From Pseudomonadota bacterium (GTDB lineage: Bacteria; Pseudomonadota; Alphaproteobacteria; Rhizobiales; Aestuariivirgaceae), in assembly GCA_963205315.1 (NCBI GenBank), contig CAUJIO010000008.1, forward strand, positions 1 to 64,000: 64,000 bases of DNA, given 5' to 3'. The notes beneath the pieces were generated by a model, which worked only from the letters and a program-made list of their open reading frames with translations, had not been told where the DNA came from and did no database searches. The position numbers and the translations under genes were made by a program. Positions 8,342-17,622 of this stretch are shown here, piece by piece. Within the stretch, counting starts at the first letter, position 1. The number at the start of each line of letters is the position of its first letter.

Positions 8342-10306
8342 TCAGGCCGACCTTATGCGGACAATGCCATAAGGTCCGAGGGCAAGGGCCGGGACTTTCT
8401 TCACCGCTTCGCCGGGCGATGACAGATAATCGGGCTTCATCGCAAGCGTCTGGAAATTGCCGTCGCTGAGGCGATGCAGCCGCGCTGGTCCATCGAAGCC
8501 CGTCACCTTCACCTTTTGCGGTTCGGAGGTGAGATTGGCGAGCCACAGTTCTTTCCCGGCCCGCGACTGGTGGCCGATGACAGCGACCGTCGACGGCGCG
8601 CTGGACGTGGAGTCGAGACGTTTGTTGCCGCTCGCCGCCGACAATCCGGCGAGGACATGATAGGCGGGATAGACTGCGGCCTTCGCGGCATCGAACCATG
8701 GCTGCTTGTAGTCCGCCTTGCGATAGATGACGCCTTGCGGACCGGTGACGGCGCCAAGCACCACGCTGTCGAGACCGCCCTTTGCCATCGCGGCAATGAG
8801 CCCGAGGTTCCAGGCGGCGGCGAACAAGCCGCGCTGGCGCGGGTCCATGTTCGACAGGCAGACGCGGCCATTGCCGGGGTTGGGAGCAACGGCGGCACCA
8901 TAGGGATTGTCGCGGCAGGGGATGGAGGAGGGGCCAAGCGCATAGGGCGTCTTGCCCATCATGTTGCGGGTCGAGGCGATGATCGAGGGCAGCGACTCCA
9001 GCGTTTCCATGACCGAGAGATCATCCGCGGCATGAACGATCGGGCACACGGTGTGCGTGACGAAATCGAACACGCCTTGCGGAGCAGGCTTGCGGTTCAA
9101 TTCGGTGAAATAGGACAGCATGCCGCCGCCCAAAGGCACGTCGGGAAAATCGGCACGCACGGCGGCGGCCATTTCCTCGTAGGTCGGCCCCCACGGCCGC
9201 GGCGTGTTGGGCTGGAAGGATTTGAGATCATGCGCCTGCGTGATGATGATGGTGTCGGGACGGAAATCCGCGGCGCGCAGTTCACTGGCGATGGCGTTGA
9301 ATTCATCGGTTGCCGGTGCCTTGGCTGGCAATATGACTTCCAGTGCCATCGGAATGCCGGTCTTCTCGCGCAGTGCCCGGTAGGCTGCCGCGGCCTCAGC
9401 CTGTCCGCTCTCGCGGCCATCGATCTGGCAGATCAGATGCGCCGGACCCATGGCCTCGATGAGATCGGCCTTGTCGAGCGCGGCTTTCGCTTCGGCCATC
9501 GGAATGCCGGCGCCGACATAGGGAATCTGGCCCTTGGGTTTGCCGGCATCGACGGAAATCGCACTGCCCGCCTTCGCCGCCTTCTTCGCCGCCGGCTTGC
9601 CCTCGATCGTCAGCGTGATGGACTGCGTGAAGCTTTCGCCCTTGGGGAGCGTATAGGGCCAGGGATCGAGCAGCGAGCAGACATAGGTCTTGTAGGAGGC
9701 ATCCATCCAGTTGCGATGGTCCTCCATCTCGAACTTGTTGCCCTCCATCAGCACGGTGGCGGTCACGCCCGGCATCACCGTGTGCTTGAGCGAGCGGATT
9801 TCGAACACCGGCTGGCCGGGACTGATGAACTTCGGGAACCGCGACTTCTGTTTCTTTCCGTCGGTGTGGACGATCTCCACCTTCTCGCCGACCACGCCCA
9901 CCAGCGGATGCAGCACGACGAAGCCGGAGCGGTTGGTGAGGAAGTCGGTGAGCGGTGTCGCCGTCACCTGAAACAGCACCGTACCGTCGGACTTGGCCTC
10001 GATGCGGGCCGCATAGCGCATGCCCTGTTCCTTGTCCTTCGCGGTGGCCGTATAGCTGACCGAGAAACCGTCCTTGCCCTGGCGGACCTTGAGGTCTTCG
10101 ATCGCCGGTCCATAGGTGCCCCAGTTCTTGTCACGCAGCAAATATGAGATGCCGCGCAGGACTTCTGTGCCGCGATAGCGGATGTAGCGCAGCGCGCCAT
10201 TGTCCAACATGGCGGTGATCGATCCCGCCGTCAGCGTGCGGCGCTTGCCGTCCGGAACATCTGTTCCGTAGAGCTTGATGGCGCGGCTCAATGCAGGTTT
10301 TGCCAT
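8342..10306 (-). CDS. apnL: Probable D-apionate lactonase
   Basis: A 654-aa protein with no signal peptide. It appears to have three parts: an N-terminal beta-rich region (about 1-270), a central barrel-like region (about 280-540) with PYVGAGIPMAE and THTVCPIVHAADD, and a C-terminal beta domain with LWLANLTSEPQKVKV. This architecture and length match my recollection of D-apionate lactonase, which opens D-apionolactone to D-apionate. The divergent operon carries a probable D-apionate oxidoisomerase, supporting the call. AGGAGT precedes ATG 10306, and the start is 20 bp after the ABC ATPase gene. A glycoside-hydrolase-like role is the main alternative. Confidence 0.6.
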   Translation of the reverse strand: MAKPALSRAIKLYGTDVPDGKRRTLTAGSITAMLDNGALRYIRYRGTEVLRGISYLLRDKNWGTYGPAIEDLKVRQGKDGFSVSYTATAKDKEQGMRYAARIEAKSDGTVLFQVTATPLTDFLTNRSGFVVLHPLVGVVGEKVEIVHTDGKKQKSRFPKFISPGQPVFEIRSLKHTVMPGVTATVLMEGNKFEMEDHRNWMDASYKTYVCSLLDPWPYTLPKGESFTQSITLTIEGKPAAKKAAKAGSAISVDAGKPKGQIPYVGAGIPMAEAKAALDKADLIEAMGPAHLICQIDGRESGQAEAAAAYRALREKTGIPMALEVILPAKAPATDEFNAIASELRAADFRPDTIIITQAHDLKSFQPNTPRPWGPTYEEMAAAVRADFPDVPLGGGMLSYFTELNRKPAPQGVFDFVTHTVCPIVHAADDLSVMETLESLPSIIASTRNMMGKTPYALGPSSIPCRDNPYGAAVAPNPGNGRVCLSNMDPRQRGLFAAAWNLGLIAAMAKGGLDSVVLGAVTGPQGVIYRKADYKQPWFDAAKAAVYPAYHVLAGLSAASGNKRLDSTSSAPSTVAVIGHQSRAGKELWLANLTSEPQKVKVTGFDGPARLHRLSDGNFQTLAMKPDYLSSPGEAVKKVPALALGPYGIVRIRSA

Positions 10307-10326
10307 GGGGAACTCCTAAAAAGCGA

Positions 10327-11400
10327 TCAGATGATCTTGTCGCTGGTGGTGTCGATGAGGACGGCGCGTGTCATGTCGATGTCGATCTCGGCCTTCTCAC
10401 CCGGGCGGCTCACGTCATGGGCGCCCAGTTCGGCGATGATGCTGGTGCCGCCAAGCGGCATGGTGGCCTGAACGCGCGAACCCGTTGGCTGCACCAGTTC
10501 TATGACGACCGGCACACGCACATGGCCCTTGGCGAGATGCGTGCCCGCCATGGCGATGTGCTGCGGCCGAAGGCCAAGCATCACGGCCTGGCCAGCTTTC
10601 AATCCGGACCGGCCGGGAAGTTCGAGTGCTGTGCCATCGGCCAGCTTCACGCCCGCGGCGGTGAGCGTGGCAGGCACGAAGTTCATTTTCGGACTGCCGA
10701 GGAAACCTGCAACGAAGCGGGTCTTTGGCCGCTCGAACAGGTCGAGTGGTGTGCCCTGTTGTTCGATCAATCCATCACGGAGCAGCACGATGCGGTCAGC
10801 GAGTGTCATCGCCTCGATCTGGTCATGCGTCACGTAGATCATCGTGCGCTTGAGTTCCTTGTGCAGCCGCTTGATCTCGACGCGCATGTCGTCGCGCAAT
10901 TGCGCATCGAGATTGGAGAGCGGCTCGTCAAAGAGATACAGAATGGCATCGCGGACGATGGCGCGGCCGATGGCGACGCGCTGCCGCTGGCCGCCCGAGA
11001 GTTCGCGGGGGAAACGCGTGAGCAGATGTCCGATGCCCAGCATTTCGGCCGCACGCGCCACGCGTTTCTCGACTTCGGCTTCCGCAAACTTCCGCGCCCT
11101 GAGCCCGAAGGCGATGTTGTCCTTCACATTGAGATATGGATAGAGCGCGTAGTTCTGGAACACCATGGCGATGTCGCGGTCCCGTGGCCTCGCCCAGGTC
11201 ACATCCTTGCCGCCGATTTCAATCGAGCCGCTGCTTGTCTCCTCCAGGCCGGCGATCGTCCGCAGCAGCGTGGACTTGCCGCAGCCGGATGGGCCGACGA
11301 GCACCGTGAATTCGCCGGACGGCACATCGAGGTCGATGCCCTTCACCGCGTGGAAGGCGCCGTAGTGTTTGTGGAGATTGGTGATCTTGAGATCGGACAT
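10327..11400 (-). CDS. ABC sugar importer ATPase (UgpC/MalK type)
   Basis: A 357-aa ATPase of the CUT1 group. Walker A GPSGCGKST is near residues 36-44, the Q-loop is VFQNYALYP, the signature is LSGGQRQR, Walker B runs into LFDEPLSNLDA, and the switch His is in VTHDQIEAMTLADR. A C-terminal MalK-like TOBE region follows. It energises the two permeases encoded just upstream (gaps of about 2 bp and a 4-bp overlap) and the binding protein at 13271. From the operon, the cargo is probably D-apionate, its lactone or a related sugar acid. Confidence 0.93.
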   Translation of the reverse strand: MSDLKITNLHKHYGAFHAVKGIDLDVPSGEFTVLVGPSGCGKSTLLRTIAGLEETSSGSIEIGGKDVTWARPRDRDIAMVFQNYALYPYLNVKDNIAFGLRARKFAEAEVEKRVARAAEMLGIGHLLTRFPRELSGGQRQRVAIGRAIVRDAILYLFDEPLSNLDAQLRDDMRVEIKRLHKELKRTMIYVTHDQIEAMTLADRIVLLRDGLIEQQGTPLDLFERPKTRFVAGFLGSPKMNFVPATLTAAGVKLADGTALELPGRSGLKAGQAVMLGLRPQHIAMAGTHLAKGHVRVPVVIELVQPTGSRVQATMPLGGTSIIAELGAHDVSRPGEKAEIDIDMTRAVLIDTTSDKII

Positions 11401-11402
11401 GA

Positions 11403-12242
11403 CTAACCCTTGACTGCGCCCATCGAGATGCCGCGCACCAGATAGCGCTGCATGACTGCGACGGTGAAAAATACGGGAATGGTTCCGAGCACGCTCATTG
11501 CGGCGATCTTCGCCCAGAAATTGGATTGGCCGCCGAAATAATGCGTGACCTGCACCGTGTATGTGGTCACTTCGGTGCGCGTCAGCACCAGCGCGAAGAG
11601 GAAATCATTCCACGCGAAGATGAAGGTGAAGACCGCAGTTGCGAACAGGCCGGAGCGCGCCATCGGCAGCACGACCTTCCACAACACCTCCCAGCGGGTA
11701 CATCCGTCCACCAGCGCACTCTCTTCAAGCTCCAATGGAATGTCCTCGATATAGCCGCGCATCATCCAGATGACGTAGGGCAGCGAGAAGGCGGTGTAGA
11801 GGATGATGAGTCCGAAATAGCTGTCGACCCAGCCGAGCCACACATAGAGCAGGAAGATCGGGAAGACGATGGCGACGGGGGGCATCATGCGCTGCGAGAT
11901 GATCCAGACGGCAAGATTTTCGCCACCGGTCTTGAATCGCACCAGGCTGTAGGCGGCAATGGTGCCGAAGATCATCGCGAAGAAGGTGGAGACTGACGCG
12001 AGAATGAGGCTGTTGCCAACGGTCGCAGCGTCGCCGTCCTTGAACAGCACCTTGTAGTTCGAGAACTGGATGCTCTCTGGATACCACACTGGCGGGAAGG
12101 CGAAGATTTCATCGGGCGTCTTGAACGAGATGATGAACAGCCAATAGACCGGGAAGCAGAAGATGACGACCAGCAGCGCCGCGATCAGATAGCGGAACGA
12201 CAGGCGGACGCCGTGGCGGCGATGCAATGGAAGCGCGCTCAT
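11403..12242 (-). CDS. ABC sugar importer permease (MalG type)
   Basis: A 279-aa inner-membrane permease with about six hydrophobic segments and the cytoplasmic EAA loop ELEESALVDGCTRWEVL that contacts the ATPase. It ends in the family-typical GISMGAVKG. It overlaps the partner permease by four bases and is followed closely by the ATPase, so the importer parts are made together. Confidence 0.92.
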   Translation of the reverse strand: MSALPLHRRHGVRLSFRYLIAALLVVIFCFPVYWLFIISFKTPDEIFAFPPVWYPESIQFSNYKVLFKDGDAATVGNSLILASVSTFFAMIFGTIAAYSLVRFKTGGENLAVWIISQRMMPPVAIVFPIFLLYVWLGWVDSYFGLIILYTAFSLPYVIWMMRGYIEDIPLELEESALVDGCTRWEVLWKVVLPMARSGLFATAVFTFIFAWNDFLFALVLTRTEVTTYTVQVTHYFGGQSNFWAKIAAMSVLGTIPVFFTVAVMQRYLVRGISMGAVKG

Positions 12243-13120
12243 TTCGCCAATCCCATGCGGCGGATGGCCCAGGTGCAGATCACGGTGAGAATGAACACGA
12301 CGAGGAATGCGATTGCCGCCGTGTAGCTGGTCTCGAATTGCTTGAACCCTTGCGTGTAGGCATAGATCGAGATCGTCTCCGTCTTGGTGCCGGGACCGCC
12401 CTGCGTCAGCGCCCAGATGATGTCGAAGATGCGGAACAGGTCAAGCCCGCGGATGAGGATGGCAATCGCCATCACCGGCCAGATGGCTGGCAGCACGATG
12501 TATCGGAAGGTGCGGAGGAAGCGCGCGCCGTCGATCTCGGCCGCTTCCGTCTGCGACTTGTCGACGTTGGAGAGGGCGGCGAGCAGGATCAGGAACATGA
12601 ACGGCGTCCACTGCCAGATCTCGCAGAAGATGATGGCCGGATAGACCAGCGTCGGATTGATCGTCCACAATGCATTGACGCGCTCGCCTGCAAACCAGCT
12701 GAGGATCTGGTTGATCGGACCGTACTTGTTGTCGAACAGCAACCGCCATGTGGCACCGGCAACGATCGGCGAGATGATGGTGGGCAGCACCAGAAGCGAT
12801 ATGAAGATCTGGCGGCCCGGCATCTTCTCGAGAAACAGATAGGCCATGGCCAGTCCGAGCAGCAGCTCGAGAGGAAGGGCAATGGCGGTGATCAGCAGTG
12901 TATGTGCCAGCGACCACCACAGGCGGCCGTCCTTGAACAGGTTCTTGTAATTGTAGAACCACGCAAACGACGTGTCGGTATCCATCATGTCGATACGCAT
13001 GAAGCTGACGACGAGCGAGTAGATCAGCGGGAACAGGCCGATGAGCAGCAGCAGGAAGATGGCGGGCGCCAGCAGCCAGTACTTGAAATTGCGGTCGGGA
13101 TGAACGGCAGTGGCGGGCAT
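12239..13120 (-). CDS. ABC sugar importer permease (MalF type)
   Basis: A 293-aa inner-membrane permease with six predicted helices and the EAA loop TEAAEIDGARFLRTF. ATG 13120 (MPATAVHPDRNF) is chosen. The frame is open further upstream, but that stretch is the palindromic repeat at 13137-13261 and looks non-coding. It pairs with the MalG-type permease, overlapping it by four bases. The hairpin upstream would lower expression relative to the binding-protein gene. Confidence 0.9.
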   Translation of the reverse strand: MPATAVHPDRNFKYWLLAPAIFLLLLIGLFPLIYSLVVSFMRIDMMDTDTSFAWFYNYKNLFKDGRLWWSLAHTLLITAIALPLELLLGLAMAYLFLEKMPGRQIFISLLVLPTIISPIVAGATWRLLFDNKYGPINQILSWFAGERVNALWTINPTLVYPAIIFCEIWQWTPFMFLILLAALSNVDKSQTEAAEIDGARFLRTFRYIVLPAIWPVMAIAILIRGLDLFRIFDIIWALTQGGPGTKTETISIYAYTQGFKQFETSYTAAIAFLVVFILTVICTWAIRRMGLAK

Positions 13121-13136
13121 GGTCTGCTCGTGGTAG

Positions 13137-13261
13137 GCCCTCATCCGCCCTGTCGGGCACCTTCTCCCACCCTTTGGGCGGGAGAAGGCGACAACCAATT
13201 AGAGCCTTCTCCCGTTGAGCTATGCGAAATGGGAGAAGGTGGCCGAAGGCCGGATGAGGGC
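13137..13261. repeat. REP-like palindromic element between binding-protein and permease genes
   Basis: Outer arms GCCCTCATCCG and CGGATGAGGGC pair perfectly, with inner complementary parts CACCTTCTCCCA and GGGAGAAGGTG and smaller internal hairpins. Such elements are common between genes in Hyphomicrobiales. Its place right after the SBP stop codon suggests mRNA stabilisation or partial termination within the operon. Confidence 0.75.
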
Positions 13262-13270
13262 TCTCTTGCT

Positions 13271-14719
13271 TTACATCTTCGGATAGGCGCCGGACTTCGA
13301 CGCCCAGTCGGCATAGACGGCCTTCTGCTTGTCGACGCCAATCTTCTCGGTGATCGCATCCCACTCGGCGGCAGCCGCGTCGAGGATCGACTTCGGGTCC
13401 TCGCCCGCCCACAGCTTCGACACCGACTGGCGCAGCACTTCCTCATACTTGTCGGTCTGCAGCAGCGACAGGTCGAGCAGGCCGTTGTTGGCGCCATCCT
13501 GCAGGGCCTTGAGGTAGTCCTTGGCATCCGGCCACAGCGCCGCATAGCCCGGATCGGTGAAGTGCGAGTCACGGAAGGGATCGCGCAGCGCGTAGGGCAG
13601 CTTGACGCGCTCGAGGCTGGTGGCCTCGCTGTTCAGCCACTGGATGAAAAGATAGGCGGCTTCCTTGTTCTTCGACGCCGACGATACCGACAGGCAGAAA
13701 CCGGCGGCGAGTTCAGGGTGTCCACCCGGCGTCATCGCATAGCCGACCTTGCCGGCGATTGTCGACTTGGGCACCCAACTCATGACTTCCTGGTCCGTGC
13801 CGTAGCTGGCGGCCCAGCGGCCATAGGGCGGCCACGAGATCGTCATTGCCGTCTGGCCTTGCAGGAAGGCGGCGAGGTTCTCGACGAAGCCCCACTGTTC
13901 CACGCCCGGAGGCGCGACCTTGTTTTCGGCCAGCCATTCGGTGAATACCTTGACGCCGGCATCCGAGTTGATCGTCGCCTTCATCGTGTCGGCATCGAAG
14001 AACTTGCCGCCTTCGTTGCGGAAGCGCTCCTGGAACATGAAGTTGCCGTAGCCCGATTCACGGAAGAAGGCTGCGCCATAGATCTTGCCCGCCGACACTT
14101 CTGTGATGAGGGCAGCGACCTGGTCGAAGTCCTTCCAGTTGGTCGGCGGCATCGGCAGATCGGCGCCGTACTTGTCCTTGTAGGCCTTCTGGATGGCCGG
14201 ATCGCCGAGCACGTCCTTGCGGAAATACATGACGAACACGTCGCCATCATCCGGCAGGCCATAGATCTTGTCATTGACCTTCATCTGGTTGTCGCGATAG
14301 GTCGGCGCGATCTTCATCAATTCGTCGCGATAACCGTACTTGTCCACGAACGGATCGAGCACTTCGAGAGCGCCGGCGTTGGCGAGATCGGGCATCCACG
14401 ACGGGATGACGTTCAGGGCGTCATAGGCACCTGCACCCGACTTGAAGTCCTGCATGATCTTGGTGAACATCTCGGCCACCGGAACCTCGACGACCTTGAC
14501 GTCGATGCCGGTGAGTTCCTTCCACTTGGGGCCCGAGAAATTCAGCGGATCGAGCGCCTGAAGGCCGGCTTCCCAGACGATGGTGATCGTCTGACCCGAA
14601 AATTGCTTGGCGGCCTCGACTGCTGCGGAGGCGCCGTCTGCCGCCCATGCGGGCCGCGAAAGCCCCCCGGCCAGACCGGCAGCGATGCCGATCTTGCCTA
14701 CGTCACGTCTTGTAACCAT
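13271..14719 (-). CDS. ABC sugar importer substrate-binding protein
   Basis: A 482-aa periplasmic binding protein of the MalE-like family. The N-terminus MVTRRDVGKIGIAAGLAGG is a twin-arginine-like signal peptide with cleavage likely after PAWA (about residue 26). The mature part contains family stretches such as IYGLPDDGDVFVMYFRKD and a late aromatic-rich ligand lobe. It lies between the 2-hydroxyacid dehydrogenase (81 bp upstream) and the permeases, with the palindromic element after its stop. It gives the importer its specificity, presumably a sugar acid or lactone. Confidence 0.9.
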   Translation of the reverse strand: MVTRRDVGKIGIAAGLAGGLSRPAWAADGASAAVEAAKQFSGQTITIVWEAGLQALDPLNFSGPKWKELTGIDVKVVEVPVAEMFTKIMQDFKSGAGAYDALNVIPSWMPDLANAGALEVLDPFVDKYGYRDELMKIAPTYRDNQMKVNDKIYGLPDDGDVFVMYFRKDVLGDPAIQKAYKDKYGADLPMPPTNWKDFDQVAALITEVSAGKIYGAAFFRESGYGNFMFQERFRNEGGKFFDADTMKATINSDAGVKVFTEWLAENKVAPPGVEQWGFVENLAAFLQGQTAMTISWPPYGRWAASYGTDQEVMSWVPKSTIAGKVGYAMTPGGHPELAAGFCLSVSSASKNKEAAYLFIQWLNSEATSLERVKLPYALRDPFRDSHFTDPGYAALWPDAKDYLKALQDGANNGLLDLSLLQTDKYEEVLRQSVSKLWAGEDPKSILDAAAAEWDAITEKIGVDKQKAVYADWASKSGAYPKM

Positions 14720-14800
14720 CGTTCTTCTCCCAGTTGTGAATGGCAGCCAGTGGCGGCCCTTCGTTGCTCCCCGTTGTTTCCTCCGCGGGGAATTTCCGGA

Positions 14801-15844
14801 TCAGCCAAACCGTGCGGCGAAAGCCGCGAGCTTGGCCTTGAAATTCGGCTGCTGCAGAACACTTGTGTTGACCACACCGCGCGGCACCAGACCCTTTTGC
14901 ACATCCAGCACCGCCTTGACGTCCGCTGCTCCGTTTCCGGCGAAGCACTGGTCGGTCCAGCACAGCGCGTGCGGCGCGGCGATGATGTTGTCGAGCTTGA
15001 GGATCGGATCGTTCGCGTCAGGCGGCTCGGTCTCGAACACGTCGAGGCCTGCACCGGCGATGCGGCCCTCCTGCAGCACCTTCGTCAGCGCCGCCTGATC
15101 GACGATCGGTCCGCGCGCCGTGTTGATGAAGAAGGCTGATGGCTTCATCAGCGCCAGCCTTTCGGCATTGACGATGTGACGCGTGTCCTTCGTGAGCGGG
15201 CAGTTGACGCTGAGAATGTCTGCCCGGCGGAACAGGTCTTCGAGTGAAACCAGCTCGATGCCGAGCTCGGCCGCAACGGACTTGTCCGCATACGGATCAT
15301 GAGCGATGAAGCGCATGTCGAAGGGCTTCGCCAGCCGGAACATCTCCGCACCGATGTTGCCGACACCGAGCGAGCCAAGCGTCTTGCCGACCAGGCCCAC
15401 ACCCATGTGCTCGCCACGCGCCGCGAATCCGACCGCACCCTGGCGCGCCAGCCTGTCCTTCACCATCATCTTGCCGGTGAGCGCCAGCATGAAGGTGAGG
15501 ATCGACACCGCCACCGGCCGTCGCACACCATCCGGCGTGATGACGAGTGCGATGTCATTGGCGGTGCAGGCCGCGACGTCGACTGTGTCATAGCCCACGC
15601 CAAAGCGGGCCACGACCGAAAGCCGCCCACTCTTCGGCACGCTCGATGCATCGAACCGATGGGCGAGCAGGATGAGAGCGTCGAAATCCTCGAGCTGATC
15701 GCCGCGCAGCGGATTGGCGTTATCGAGGAAGACCATCTCGACTTGGCGTGCCGACTTCAGCGGCGCGAGATCGAAATCGGGAAACGTCGGGGAGCCATCG
15801 GCCTTTTTGAAGTCGCCGGACAGCGCGACGCGATAAGGAGTCAT
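14801..15844 (-). CDS. D-isomer-specific 2-hydroxyacid dehydrogenase
   Basis: A 347-aa NAD-dependent dehydrogenase. The Rossmann motif is LGVGNIGAEMF. The catalytic Arg is probably in NTARGPIVD, the Glu lies around FETEPPD, and the His is in AAPHALCW, which is the D-2-HADH triad order. It reduces a 2-oxo acid or oxidises a 2-hydroxy acid. The upstream aldolase gene overlaps its start by four bases. In this operon it may process glycolate/glyoxylate- or tartronate-type fragments released from the sugar acid, but the substrate is not shown. Confidence 0.88.
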   Translation of the reverse strand: MTPYRVALSGDFKKADGSPTFPDFDLAPLKSARQVEMVFLDNANPLRGDQLEDFDALILLAHRFDASSVPKSGRLSVVARFGVGYDTVDVAACTANDIALVITPDGVRRPVAVSILTFMLALTGKMMVKDRLARQGAVGFAARGEHMGVGLVGKTLGSLGVGNIGAEMFRLAKPFDMRFIAHDPYADKSVAAELGIELVSLEDLFRRADILSVNCPLTKDTRHIVNAERLALMKPSAFFINTARGPIVDQAALTKVLQEGRIAGAGLDVFETEPPDANDPILKLDNIIAAPHALCWTDQCFAGNGAADVKAVLDVQKGLVPRGVVNTSVLQQPNFKAKLAAFAARFG

Positions 15845-16611
15845 GCCTTCACTCCATCGCGAATGGTTTTGGCCGCCGCGGCGAGCCCGTCCCGCAAGAT
15901 CCAGATGTCGCCCGAGTAGCAGATGAAATCAAAGCCCAGCTTGTTGAAGGCGATGCCTTGTTCGGTATTCGCGACCAGCCGCCCCATCGACTTGCCGTGC
16001 TTTTTTGCGGCACCAATGATCTTGTCCATCGCCGCCTGGAATTTCGGATGATTGAATTCGCCCGGGATGCCGAGCGACACCGACAAATCGAAATGCCCGA
16101 CCCACAGGCAGTCGACGCCATCGATGGCGGCAATGGCATCGGCATTCTCGGCCCCGTCCGCCGTCTCGATCAGGCAGATCACCGAGGTCTTTCGGTTGGC
16201 ATTGGCGAGAGCTTCGGCGACAGGTGCCGCACGATAATTGTCATGCGCCATCTGCAGGCCGACGCCGCGTTTGCCTTGCGGGAAATACTTGACCGAGTCG
16301 ACCATGGCCTGGGCTTGCGCCGCGGTCGAGATCATCGGCGCGATGAGGCCCTCGGCCCCCATGTCACAGGCTCTTGCCAGCATGTCGTTCTCCTGGCCCG
16401 GAACCCGCACGATAACAGCCAAGCCCGCCGCCTCGAAGTAGCGGATGGCACTTTTCAGGGTCTCGAAAGAGAAGCCCGAGTGTTCCATGTCGAAGAAGGC
16501 GAAGTCGCAACCTGCGGCCTTGAGAATGTGGCCAATGCCGGGCGTGGCAAATTCAACAATAAAATTGCCCACCTTCAGCTCTTTCGAGCTCATCAAGTCC
16601 CGCAGTCCCAT
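15841..16611 (-). CDS. HpcH/HpaI aldolase family protein
   Basis: A 256-aa TIM-barrel, metal-dependent pyruvate-type aldolase. Family landmarks are FFDMEHSGFSF, EGLIAPMIST, LIETADGAENADAI (metal Glu) and LWVGHFDLSVSLG (metal Asp). Relatives cleave 4-hydroxy-2-oxo acids to pyruvate plus an aldehyde, or 2-keto-3-deoxy sugar acids. It is the first gene of the leftward operon, divergent from the oxidoisomerase gene across 103 bp, and coupled by ATGA to the 2-hydroxyacid dehydrogenase. Its substrate in an apionate route is not obvious. Confidence 0.87.
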   Translation of the reverse strand: MGLRDLMSSKELKVGNFIVEFATPGIGHILKAAGCDFAFFDMEHSGFSFETLKSAIRYFEAAGLAVIVRVPGQENDMLARACDMGAEGLIAPMISTAAQAQAMVDSVKYFPQGKRGVGLQMAHDNYRAAPVAEALANANRKTSVICLIETADGAENADAIAAIDGVDCLWVGHFDLSVSLGIPGEFNHPKFQAAMDKIIGAAKKHGKSMGRLVANTEQGIAFNKLGFDFICYSGDIWILRDGLAAAAKTIRDGVKA

Positions 16612-16714
16612 TGAAGCTTCCTCTTTGGCATAGACCGGTTGATTCCGGCCTCACTGATTGACTCATCATACCAGCAGCATGTAAGCAGCCCTCAACGCTA
16701 TCCGAGGTTTCAGC

Positions 16715-17542
16715 ATGACGTCAATCGCTCTCTTGGGTGCCGGTGGCAAAATGGGCCATCGTCTCGCCCGCAATTTGCGCAACACCCGCTTCGATGTCCG
16801 TCATGTAGAGGTGAGCGATGCCGGACGCGCGCGGCTGCGCGATGATTTCGGCATTGAATGTGTCCCTGCGGAAGCCGCACTTGCGGGAGCTGACGTGGCG
16901 ATTCTTGCAGTTCCCGATACTGCCATTGGCAAGGTGGCGCAGTCGGTCCTGCACCTGCTGAAACCCGGAATGATCGTCATCATTCTCGATGCCGCAGCAC
17001 CCTTCGCCGGCCATCTGCCGGACCGTCCGGACCTCACCTATTTCGTCACCCATCCCTGCCATCCGCCCATCTTCAATGATGAGACCAGCATGGACGCAAA
17101 GCTCGACCGCTTCGGAGGGATTGCGGCGAAGCAACATATCGTTTGCGCGCTCATGCAAGGGCCAGAGGCCCACTATGCACTGGGCGAGGAAATCTCGCGC
17201 ACCATCTGGGCCCCCGTGATGCGCTCGCACCGGGTAACGGTTGAACAGATGGCGCTTCTCGAGCCCGGCCTCTCCGAAACCGTTGTCGCATCGCTGCTCG
17301 ACGTCATGCGCGAGGCCATGGATGAGGTCGTCTCACGCGGCGTTCCCGCGGAGGCCGCCCGCGACTTCCTTTTGGGCCACATGAATATTCTGGGCGCGGT
17401 CATCTTCAAGGAGCAGCCAGGTGTCTTCTCCGATGCCTGCAACAAGGCCATCCAGTTCGGCAAGCCCATGCTCATGCGCGACGATTGGAAAAAGGTCTTC
17501 GAGCCGGATGAAATCGCCGCCTCGATCCGCCGCATTACCTGA
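16715..17542 (+). CDS. apnO: Probable D-apionate oxidoisomerase
   Basis: A 275-aa NAD-binding protein with the N-terminal Rossmann motif LLGAGGKMGHRLARN and a helical C-terminal domain of the phosphogluconate-dehydrogenase-like (PGDH_C) type. The conserved THPCHPPIFNDE block lies in mid-protein. This matches my recollection of ApnO, which oxidises D-apionate with NAD+ and moves a carbon substituent to give 3-oxo-isoapionate. It opens the rightward operon, divergent from the HpcH/2-HADH/ABC/ApnL/OtnK/OtnC operon. A simple hydroxyacid dehydrogenase is the alternative. Confidence 0.62.
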   Translation: MTSIALLGAGGKMGHRLARNLRNTRFDVRHVEVSDAGRARLRDDFGIECVPAEAALAGADVAILAVPDTAIGKVAQSVLHLLKPGMIVIILDAAAPFAGHLPDRPDLTYFVTHPCHPPIFNDETSMDAKLDRFGGIAAKQHIVCALMQGPEAHYALGEEISRTIWAPVMRSHRVTVEQMALLEPGLSETVVASLLDVMREAMDEVVSRGVPAEAARDFLLGHMNILGAVIFKEQPGVFSDACNKAIQFGKPMLMRDDWKKVFEPDEIAASIRRIT

Positions 17543-17622
17543 CCCCGAACCGCCGCCCCGCAACGAAGGTCTTGCGCTTGCCGCTGCAATGGTGCTGAAA
17601 GCCCGCAGACCGGGAGTTCAGT

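Noticed and set aside
12227-15139. A 970-codon open frame on the plus strand
   Set aside because: It runs antisense across four well-supported genes (permeases, binding protein, dehydrogenase) and its translation is low-complexity Arg/His/Asp-rich with no domain. It is a GC-rich shadow frame, as are similar long frames at 8474-10147, 4406-5677 and 20925-22244.
17543-17622. yybP-ykoY manganese riboswitch before the TerC-type gene
   Set aside because: TerC/YjbE genes are frequent riboswitch targets, so I looked; the 80-bp gap lacks the conserved GGGGAGUA-type and CUGAAA/UUUGC segments in a convincing order.
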